Source: CAZFCK01 sp964517355 (GTDB lineage Bacteria > Desulfobacterota > Desulfovibrionia > Desulfovibrionales > Desulfovibrionaceae). From it: a stretch of DNA of 11,654 nucleotides. Shown here piece by piece: positions 6,081 through 11,654 of this stretch. The stretch lies in NCBI GenBank assembly GCA_964517355.1, contig CAZFCK010000146.1, positions 1-11,654 on the forward strand. Reading direction: 5' to 3'. The notes below the pieces were generated by a model that saw nothing but the letters and a program-made list of their open reading frames with translations, ran no database searches and had not been told where the DNA came from. The position numbers and the translations under genes are program-made. Positions within the stretch are counted from its first letter, which is position 1, and each line of letters starts with the position of its first letter.

Positions 6081-7220
6081 TTAAATGCGGACGGCGGCGT
6101 AGAGCTTGGCGAGATAGGGGTTGGAGTAGAGCGCCAAACGCGAAAGCAGCCACGCGGGGCTTTTGTCACGCGCCTTGAAGCGGTGGACATGTTCGGGGTT
6201 CTGGGCGGGGAGGTTCGGGCCGAAGCTGGTGCAGAAAAACACCTGGAATCCGACTTCTTTTGCCAGCGCAAGGCTTTCCTCGTTATATTTGCCCCACGGC
6301 CAGGCCATGCAGGTGCGTGACAAGGGGCACCTGGTGTTGTTCGCCAGTTGCTGGTCCAGGATGGTATACGAGGCGAACAGGTCCTCGCGCACCCTGTTCG
6401 TGTATTCATCGGGTTCCTCCACCCGCCCCCAGCTTTCCGCAGGCAGGGCGAGAAATGCCTCACGCAGTTTGAGCACCTTGGCCGGAGCGGCAAAGAATGC
6501 CGCGGCGCCCTCCAGATCCTGAGGCACTTCGTTGCGCGCCATGGAAACGAGCTTTCGGGAAGGAATGAACGCCCTTGTCGTGAGACCGTAGCTTTCGGGC
6601 AGCACGGGCAGCCCGAAAGGCAAAGGCTGATTGGGGCGGTCGAAGGTTCTATGGCGCGGGGCGGGGTGATGCAGCACGCAAAGCTCGGGATGGTTGCGCC
6701 ATTCATTGAGCGGCGGTTCGGCCCATACGGGTGCGTGGCTCAGGGAATGGGAGGCGATATCCAGCACTCCCGCCGCCTTGGCCACCCGCGCCTCTTCCCA
6801 GCTCATGAACAGATCGCGGCGTTGCTTATGTCCGATGGCGTCCGTAACATAAGGATCGTCAACGCCTTGGGGAATCGCACCGCGTCCGGCCCTTTCGTCT
6901 TCGCGGGTGAGATGCAGCCCTTTTTTCTCCAGGCGGTCGATGACGGCGAACACCGTGCCCTTGTGCCCGTATTCATGCAGAATGGGGAGGGCGTGCACAT
7001 AGTTGTCCAAATATCCGTCGTCAAAAGTGATGAGCACGCTTTTTGGGGCGAGTTTTTCGCCATTGAGCAGAAAAGCGGCCGCCTCTTCAAGGCTGATGCC
7101 GCGATATCCGGCTTTTGCCATGGATTTGCAGTGGGCGGCAAAAGAATCCGGCGACACGGCTATGGAGCCTTGTGCCTTGCTGATATAGTGGTAAAGAAGG
7201 ATTGGCAGGCTTTTCGTCAC
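6081..7220 (-). CDS. Polysaccharide deacetylase family protein (NodB-type carbohydrate esterase)
   Basis: The product removes acetyl groups, typically from N-acetylated sugars. With the GTG start at 7220 it has 379 residues. Motif 1 is TFDDG (65-69) and motif 2 is H158-S-L-S-H162; together they supply the catalytic Asp and metal-binding Asp-His-His. WPWGKYN (from 307) matches the 'YPYG' block of PgaB/IcaB-type members, and LPILLYHYIS is their usual N-terminal strand. An insertion of about 130 residues separates motif 2 from the WPWG block. No signal peptide or lipobox is visible, which is unusual for an envelope enzyme, so the substrate and location are open. The start is uncertain: GTG codons at 7277 and 7292 are in frame, but they would place the coding region across the probable control region of the divergent chaperone operon, and none has a good ribosome-binding site. 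Confidence 0.85.
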   Translation of the reverse strand: MTKSLPILLYHYISKAQGSIAVSPDSFAAHCKSMAKAGYRGISLEEAAAFLLNGEKLAPKSVLITFDDGYLDNYVHALPILHEYGHKGTVFAVIDRLEKKGLHLTREDERAGRGAIPQGVDDPYVTDAIGHKQRRDLFMSWEEARVAKAAGVLDIASHSLSHAPVWAEPPLNEWRNHPELCVLHHPAPRHRTFDRPNQPLPFGLPVLPESYGLTTRAFIPSRKLVSMARNEVPQDLEGAAAFFAAPAKVLKLREAFLALPAESWGRVEEPDEYTNRVREDLFASYTILDQQLANNTRCPLSRTCMAWPWGKYNEESLALAKEVGFQVFFCTSFGPNLPAQNPEHVHRFKARDKSPAWLLSRLALYSNPYLAKLYAAVRI

Positions 7221-7232
7221 GGCTGTCAGATG

Positions 7233-7250
7233 CTTGACAGTATTGTCAAG
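7233..7250. promoter_or_regulatory. HAIR-like palindrome in the chaperone operon promoter region
   Basis: CTTGACAGTATTGTCAAG is a perfect inverted repeat with 7-bp arms and a 4-bp spacer. It lies about 60 bases before the J-protein ATG and just upstream of the deacetylase start. TTGACA (7234-7239) is a consensus sigma-70 -35, although no good -10 follows at 16-18 bases. The arms resemble those of the HspR operator HAIR (CTTGAGT-N7-ACTCAAG), with a shorter spacer. Overlap of operator and -35 fits repression. The second gene of the operon is a MerR-type protein and is the obvious candidate to bind here. Confidence 0.5.
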
Positions 7251-7309
7251 TGCATTATTTCTTGCATGTTGAAGCACAGATACGCGTTCCACAAGGAGAT
7301 ACGATCACA

Positions 7310-8296
7310 ATGAGCGTAGAGTACAAGGACTATTACCAGATACTCGGGGTTTCGAAAAGCGCATCCAGCGATGAGATTTCGAAAGCCTTCAAAAAGCTTG
7401 CCCGGAAATATCATCCCGATCTGAACCCTAACGATAGTACGGCCGAGGCAAAATTTAAAGAGGCCAATGAGGCCTACGAAGTACTCAAGGATCCCGAGAA
7501 GCGCAAGCTCTATGATCAACTTGGCCCCAATTGGCAGCACGGGCAGAATTTTCAGCCGCCACCGGGCTATGAAAACGTGCGCTTCAATTTTGGCGGCGGC
7601 GGTGGTGGTGGGTTCGACGCTTCGGGGTTCAGCGATTTTTTTGAAACCCTGTTTGGCGGAGCGGGAAGAGGCGCGACAGGGTTTCACAGCTCTGGAGGGT
7701 TCGGCGCCGAGGATATTTTCGGTGGCGGCAGAAGTTATGCCAGACGCCCCAGAAAAGGACATGACGCCGAAACCGTTGTGGAATTGTCTCTGGAAGAGGC
7801 ATACCGCGGGGGGAGCAAGTCTCTGAGCTTCGAGGAACGGATGCCCGGACAGCCGCCCAGGGTGAAAACCCTCCAGGTGAATATTCCGGCCGGGGTGAAG
7901 AACGGCGCCAAGATTCGTCTGGCCGGCCAGGGCAATCCCGGAATTGGCGGTGGACCTGCGGGCGATTTGTATCTCAAGGTCCAGATACAGCCGCATCACC
8001 TTTTTTCCCTGGACGGCTCCAATGTCGTGTACGATGTGCCGCTGGCTCCCTGGGAGGCCGCCCTTGGGGCCACGGTGCGCGTGCCGACCCTGGAAGGCGA
8101 GGTGGACTTGACCATTCCTCCCGGCAGCGACAGCGGCCAGAAACTGCGCCTGCGCGGCCGGGGGCTGGGGCAGGGGGTCGGCAAAGGCGATCAGCTCGTG
8201 CGGATCATGGTGAAAACGCCGCGAAAGCTTTCCGAAAAGGAAAAGAATTTGTGGAAGCAGCTGGCCGAGAGTTCTTCGTTCAGCCCCAGACAGTGA
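7310..8296 (+). CDS. cbpA: Class II J-domain co-chaperone (CbpA/DnaJ2 type)
   Basis: The 328-residue protein stimulates the ATPase of DnaK and delivers substrates to it in the cytoplasm. The J-domain spans about 1-70, with HPD at 35-37. A Gly/Phe region follows (about 93-140) and includes an EDIFGG segment. The two beta-rich C-terminal substrate-binding domains lie at about 148-305. The CxxCxGxG zinc repeats of true DnaJ are absent, which places it in class II. The ATG at 7310 is chosen because YKDYYQILGV homology starts immediately, and AAGGAG (7293-7298) lies upstream; an upstream in-frame start at 7250 would add unrelated residues across the control region. The gene leads a three-gene operon, 24 bases before the MerR-like gene. 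dnaK and grpE are not in this window. Confidence 0.93.
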   Translation: MSVEYKDYYQILGVSKSASSDEISKAFKKLARKYHPDLNPNDSTAEAKFKEANEAYEVLKDPEKRKLYDQLGPNWQHGQNFQPPPGYENVRFNFGGGGGGGFDASGFSDFFETLFGGAGRGATGFHSSGGFGAEDIFGGGRSYARRPRKGHDAETVVELSLEEAYRGGSKSLSFEERMPGQPPRVKTLQVNIPAGVKNGAKIRLAGQGNPGIGGGPAGDLYLKVQIQPHHLFSLDGSNVVYDVPLAPWEAALGATVRVPTLEGEVDLTIPPGSDSGQKLRLRGRGLGQGVGKGDQLVRIMVKTPRKLSEKEKNLWKQLAESSSFSPRQ

Positions 8297-8320
8297 GTAC
8301 AACAGGAAAAGGATCGAATT

Positions 8321-8641
8321 ATGCCCGCCAAGGATACCATGTACGAAAGCAAAGTGCCCGTGCGCTCGGAATTGATCTCTTGGGTGCAATTCCTGGAGAT
8401 AACCGGCTGCCACCCTAGTCGATTGGGAGAGCTTATCGAAATGGGATGGCTCGAACCCGTCAGCCTTGCCAGGGACGCCTATGTGTTTAGCGTGCGCGAC
8501 GTGTATCGCGTCCGCAAGCTCGAACGGTTATGCCAGGATTTCGATCTGACCTGCGTCGGCGCAAGCATTATCGTGGATTTGTTGTTGCGCATCGATGCGT
8601 TGGAACGAAAAGTACGGGATTTGGAAACCCTGGCGAGATAG
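8321..8641 (+). CDS. cbpM: MerR-like chaperone modulator (CbpM/HspR-like)
   Basis: The 106-residue protein has an N-terminal winged-helix (WVQFLEITGCHPSRLGELIEMGWLEP, about 22-47), a wing segment (YVFSVRDVYRVRKLERL) and a C-terminal helical stretch with coiled-coil spacing (about 85-105). Length and pattern match CbpM, which binds the J-domain of CbpA and inhibits it in E. coli. The same fold is used by HspR, a repressor of chaperone operons, and the arginine-rich wing here leaves DNA binding possible. It could do either or both. The position between a CbpA-type gene and clpB supports a chaperone role in either case. AAGGA (8308-8312) lies 8 bases before the ATG. The gene ends 33 bases before clpB and is probably co-transcribed with it. 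Confidence 0.78.
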   Translation: MPAKDTMYESKVPVRSELISWVQFLEITGCHPSRLGELIEMGWLEPVSLARDAYVFSVRDVYRVRKLERLCQDFDLTCVGASIIVDLLLRIDALERKVRDLETLAR

Positions 8642-8674
8642 TTATGACAAGCCTTGAATCAAAGGAGAATATAT

Positions 8675-11287
8675 ATGGATCTGAATAAATTCACGCAAAA
8701 GTCACAAGAAGCCGTCAGCCTGGCTCAAACAACGGCCATGCGCTACGGACATCAGCAGGTAGACTGCGAACATTTGATGCTGGCCCTTGCCGTGCAGGAA
8801 GACGGTTTGGTGGGAAAGCTGCTTGAACGGGCCGGGAAAGATCCCGGCGCCTATGCCCAGGCTTTGGTCAAGGATTTGGAGAAACTCCCCAGCGTCAGTG
8901 GGCCGGGCTCCGCCCCCGATCAGATCGTGGTCACGCAGCGCTTGAACAAGGCCCTGGTCAGAGCCCTGGATCACGCCAAACGCATGCAGGACGAGTACGT
9001 CAGCGTGGAGCATCTGTTTCTGGCTCTGCTCGAGGAACCGCGCTCAACAGGCGTGGGCCGCGTGAATGCGGAATTCGCCGTCAACCAGGAAAACATGCTC
9101 GCCGTGCTCACGGAAGTGCGCGGACATCAGCGCGTGACCTCCCAGAATCCCGAAGGAACCTACGACTCCTTGAAAAAATACGGGCGCGATCTGGTGCAGG
9201 CGGCCCGCGAGGGCAAGCTTGATCCGGTCATCGGCCGCGACGCCGAAATCAGGCGCTGCATACGCATTCTTTCGCGCCGCACGAAAAACAATCCGGTGCT
9301 CATCGGCGAGGCGGGCGTGGGCAAGACCGCCATAGTCGAGGGGCTGGCCCATCGCGTGCTCAAGGGCGACGTGCCTGAAGGACTAAAAGATAAAGCGATT
9401 TTCGCCCTGGATATGGGCGCGCTCATCGCGGGCGCCAAATATCGCGGCGAGTTCGAAGAGCGGCTCAAGGCCGTGCTCAAAGAGGTGCAGCAGTCGGAAG
9501 GCCGCATCCTGCTCTTTATCGATGAATTGCACACCATTGTGGGCGCGGGCAAGGCCGAAGGCGCCATGGACGCGGGCAATCTGCTGAAACCCATGCTGGC
9601 GCGCGGCGAACTGCATTGCATCGGCGCCACCACCCTGGATGAATACCGCAAGCACATTGAAAAAGATCCGGCTCTGGAGCGCCGTTTTCAGCCCGTGCTC
9701 GTGGAGGAACCCGATGTGGAGGACACCATATCCATCCTGCGGGGGCTCAAGGAGCGTTTCGAAGTGCACCATGGGGTGCGCATCGCCGACGCCGCCATTG
9801 TGGAGGCCGCGGTGCTTTCCCATCGCTACATTACGGATCGCCAATTGCCCGACAAGGCCATCGACCTCATCGACGAGGCCGGGGCCATGATCCGCACGGA
9901 GATAGACTCCCTACCCACGGAACTGGACGAGATCAACCGCAAGATCATGCAGCTGGAAATCGAACGCGAAGCCCTGAAACGCGAAACCGATACGGCTTCC
10001 CATGAACGGCTTGAAAAGCTGGAAAAGGAGTTGGCCAACCTCAAGGAGGAGCAGACCACCCTGACCGCGCAGTGGGAAAAGGAAAAAGGCTCCATCGACG
10101 CCCAGCGGGCGCTGAAGGAGGACATAGAGCGCACCAGGCGCGAGATCGAGGAGGCGGAACGCGCCTACGACCTCAATCGCGCGGCGGAATTGCGCTATTC
10201 CAAACTGCACAACCTTGAAAAGCAGCTGGCGGAAGCCAAGGAAGGCGGCGAGGGCAAGCGCTTGCTGCGCGAGGAAGTAACGCCCGACGACGTGGCCGAG
10301 ATCATTTCACGCTGGACAGGCATTCCAGTGTCCCGGTTGCTGGAAGGAGAGCGTGAAAAACTCCTGCGTTTGCCCGACGTGCTGCACCAGCGCGTGGTGG
10401 GGCAGGATGAAGCCGTGGAAGCGGTGGCGGACGCTGTGCTGCGCGCCCGTGCCGGTCTCAAGAATCCGGCGCGCCCCATCGGCTCGTTCATCTTCCTGGG
10501 ACCCACCGGCGTGGGGAAGACGGAACTATGCAAGACCCTGGCCAAGTCGCTCTTCGACACCGAGGAGAACATGGTCCGTCTGGATATGAGCGAATATATG
10601 GAAAAGCACACCGTGGCGCGGCTCATTGGCGCGCCTCCGGGCTACGTGGGCTACGATGAAGGGGGGCAGCTTACCGAGGCAGTCCGCCGCAAGCCCTACA
10701 GCGTGGTGCTGTTTGACGAAATCGAAAAAGCGCATCCCGACGTGTTCAACGCGCTGTTGCAAATCCTGGACGACGGGCGGCTTACGGACAGCCACGGACG
10801 TACCGTGGACTTCAAGAACACGATCATCATCATGACCTCCAACATCGGCTCCCATCTGATGCTCGAGGGCATCACTCCGGGCGGCGAATTCCGCGAGCGC
10901 GTGCGCGAAGAGGTCATGGCGGAATTGCGCAAGCATTTTCGGCCGGAATTTCTGAACCGCGTGGACGAGGTGGTGCTGTTCAAGCCCTTGCTGTTGGAGC
11001 AGATCAAGCAAATCATCGAGCTGCAACTTCAGGGATTGCGGCAACGTTTGGCGGAGCGCAAGATCGATGTGCGGCTTACGGAGAACGCCAAGGAGTTCAT
11101 CGCGGACGCGGCGTATGATCCGGTCTACGGCGCGCGCCCCATTCTCCGCTATCTGCAGCATCATGTGGAAACGCCTCTGGCCAAGGAGCTTATCAGAGGC
11201 GATTTGCGGGATAACCAGGACGTGACCCTGGATGTAAAGGATAAGGAACTGGTCTTTCTGAAGAAAGAGCATGCGGCAGCGGAATAG
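8675..11287 (+). CDS. clpB: ATP-dependent protein disaggregase ClpB
   Basis: The 870-residue Hsp100 hexamer pulls proteins out of aggregates together with DnaK and its J-protein. The N-domain spans about 1-150. The first ATPase domain has Walker A GEAGVGKT (211-218), pore loop KYRG (255-258), Walker B with D283-E284, and arginine fingers R336-R337. The middle coiled-coil domain (about 408-525) marks ClpB and sets it apart from ClpA and ClpC. The second ATPase domain has Walker A GPTGVGKT (609-616), pore loop GYVGY (656-660), Walker B FDE (680-682) and sensor-2 GAR (819-821). No IGF/IGL loop for ClpP binding is seen. The ATG at 8675 follows AAAGGAG by 7 bases; an in-frame TTG at 8654 has no such site. 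All key residues are intact, and the length is normal. Confidence 0.97.
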   Translation: MDLNKFTQKSQEAVSLAQTTAMRYGHQQVDCEHLMLALAVQEDGLVGKLLERAGKDPGAYAQALVKDLEKLPSVSGPGSAPDQIVVTQRLNKALVRALDHAKRMQDEYVSVEHLFLALLEEPRSTGVGRVNAEFAVNQENMLAVLTEVRGHQRVTSQNPEGTYDSLKKYGRDLVQAAREGKLDPVIGRDAEIRRCIRILSRRTKNNPVLIGEAGVGKTAIVEGLAHRVLKGDVPEGLKDKAIFALDMGALIAGAKYRGEFEERLKAVLKEVQQSEGRILLFIDELHTIVGAGKAEGAMDAGNLLKPMLARGELHCIGATTLDEYRKHIEKDPALERRFQPVLVEEPDVEDTISILRGLKERFEVHHGVRIADAAIVEAAVLSHRYITDRQLPDKAIDLIDEAGAMIRTEIDSLPTELDEINRKIMQLEIEREALKRETDTASHERLEKLEKELANLKEEQTTLTAQWEKEKGSIDAQRALKEDIERTRREIEEAERAYDLNRAAELRYSKLHNLEKQLAEAKEGGEGKRLLREEVTPDDVAEIISRWTGIPVSRLLEGEREKLLRLPDVLHQRVVGQDEAVEAVADAVLRARAGLKNPARPIGSFIFLGPTGVGKTELCKTLAKSLFDTEENMVRLDMSEYMEKHTVARLIGAPPGYVGYDEGGQLTEAVRRKPYSVVLFDEIEKAHPDVFNALLQILDDGRLTDSHGRTVDFKNTIIIMTSNIGSHLMLEGITPGGEFRERVREEVMAELRKHFRPEFLNRVDEVVLFKPLLLEQIKQIIELQLQGLRQRLAERKIDVRLTENAKEFIADAAYDPVYGARPILRYLQHHVETPLAKELIRGDLRDNQDVTLDVKDKELVFLKKEHAAAE

Positions 11288-11318
11288 CGGCAGGCATGGG
11301 ATGAGAGGGTAGTGCAAC

Positions 11319-11340
11319 CCGGAAAGAAGTTTGTTTCCGG
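11319..11340 (+). repeat. Hairpin in the clpB 3' untranslated region
   Basis: CCGGAAA (11319-11325) pairs with TTTCCGG (11334-11340) across an 8-nt loop, 32 bases after the clpB stop. There is no T-run, so it is more likely a 3' stabilising hairpin than a terminator. Confidence 0.4.
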
Positions 11341-11427
11341 TGGATCGAAAACTAGTTGGAGAAGGTTCTGTAGAATCCGATAACCTCTTGGCTTGTTAAT
11401 GAATTTGCAGTTTCAAACACGACGTGT

Positions 11428-11470
11428 AGAGCATCCCTCCCTTGAAAAGGCAGGGATGCTCTCCTTTTTT
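11428..11470 (+). terminator. Intrinsic terminator of the cbpA-cbpM-clpB operon
   Basis: An 11-bp perfect stem (AGAGCATCCCT against AGGGATGCTCT) continues after a C-C mismatch as CCTT-GAA-AAGG and is followed by CCTTTTTT. This is the strongest terminator in the window, 140 bases past the clpB stop. Its ends and loop are shared with two further 35-nt hairpins downstream. Confidence 0.85.
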
Positions 11471-11500
11471 CTTGAAAAAGCGTTCTTCTGAGGCACCTTC

Positions 11501-11607
11501 TAGAGCATCTCACGCTTGAAAAGCGCTAGATGCTCTTATGCATTTCCCTGGAACAATTGGAAATTGTTTCAGGGGAGAGCCTTGTTTCAAGGCGAAAATG
11601 CGCTAGA
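11501..11607 (-). repeat. Structured dispersed repeat, family A, copy 3 (inverted)
   Basis: This copy is the reverse complement of 5101-5207 with no difference over 107 bases. In this orientation the A-C mismatch of hairpin b reads as a G-U pair, so the RNA stem is continuous over 13 pairs. It begins 30 bases after the clpB terminator and overlaps by a few bases with the next hairpin. Confidence 0.88.
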
Positions 11608-11639
11608 GCATTTAAACTTTGAAAAAGTTGAAAGGCTCT
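11605..11639. repeat. Third 35-nt AGAGCAT hairpin
   Basis: AGAGC and GCTCT ends, then TTT/AAA and AACTTT-GAA-AAAGTT, form a 35-nt hairpin broken by two A-G mismatches. It has the same length, ends and TTGAAAA loop as 11428-11462 and 11502-11536. A small palindrome, GCAAA-GA-TTTGC, follows directly. No T-run is present inside the window. Confidence 0.6.
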
Positions 11640-11654
11640 GCAAAGATTTGCTTG

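Noticed and set aside
7221..7309. A CIRCE element or sigma-32 promoter before the chaperone operon
   Set aside because: No TTAGCACTC-N9-GAGTGCTAA and no CTTGAA...CCCCAT pair is present. The only palindrome is the HAIR-like one.
6348..7313. A 321-codon open frame on the plus strand across the deacetylase
   Set aside because: It is a shadow of the minus-strand deacetylase, which carries the catalytic motifs.
7226..8413. A 395-codon open frame on the minus strand across the J-protein gene
   Set aside because: It is a shadow of the cbpA-type gene; it shows no motif and no plausible start signal.
8654..8674. A TTG start for ClpB seven codons upstream
   Set aside because: The ATG at 8675 has a near-perfect AAAGGAG at ideal spacing, and family homology begins there.

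Overview
The window reads as a bacterial chromosome segment, most likely from a sulfate-reducing deltaproteobacterium of the Desulfovibrio type. That placement is an inference. It rests on the gene order J-protein / CbpM-like MerR protein / ClpB, the style of the large c-di-GMP sensor protein, the moderately GC-rich genes, and intergenic spaces packed with GC-rich hairpin repeats. No rRNA, tRNA or other phylogenetic marker is present to prove it.

Layout. Bases 1-517 hold no convincing gene. They contain a long two-tier inverted repeat, an AT-rich stretch, one copy of a roughly 100-bp dispersed repeat (here called family B) and hairpins that may end the first gene. A TetR-family regulator (518-1165, minus) is divergent from a large membrane-bound GGDEF-EAL protein (1355-4717, plus), with a shared 189-bp control region. 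Bases 4718-5266 are non-coding: a candidate folded transcript with an intrinsic terminator, then the first copy of a 108-bp three-hairpin repeat (family A). A small gene of the L-2-amino-thiazoline-4-carboxylic acid hydrolase family (5267-5728, plus) sits alone between two direct copies of family A, with a second family B copy just downstream. A polysaccharide deacetylase (about 6081-7220, minus) is divergent from a heat-shock-type operon: a class II J-protein (7310-8296), a CbpM/HspR-like MerR protein (8321-8641) and the ClpB disaggregase (8675-11287). After clpB come an intrinsic terminator, a third family A copy in inverse orientation, and a further hairpin.

How the parts work together. 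The three-gene operon joins a DnaK co-chaperone, its probable modulator or repressor, and the disaggregase that works with DnaK. A palindrome (CTTGACA-N4-TGTCAAG) in its promoter region resembles the HAIR operator of HspR repressors and overlaps a consensus -35 hexamer, so autoregulation by the middle gene is a testable proposal. The GGDEF-EAL protein is a c-di-GMP turnover enzyme with a periplasmic sensor. The divergent TetR gene may control it, itself, or both.

I found no complete new defence, biosynthetic or mobile system. The most unusual content is in the non-coding DNA: a 107-bp structured element with two identical copies about 6.3 kb apart in opposite orientation, and a set of 35-nt hairpins with shared ends and loop that includes the clpB terminator.
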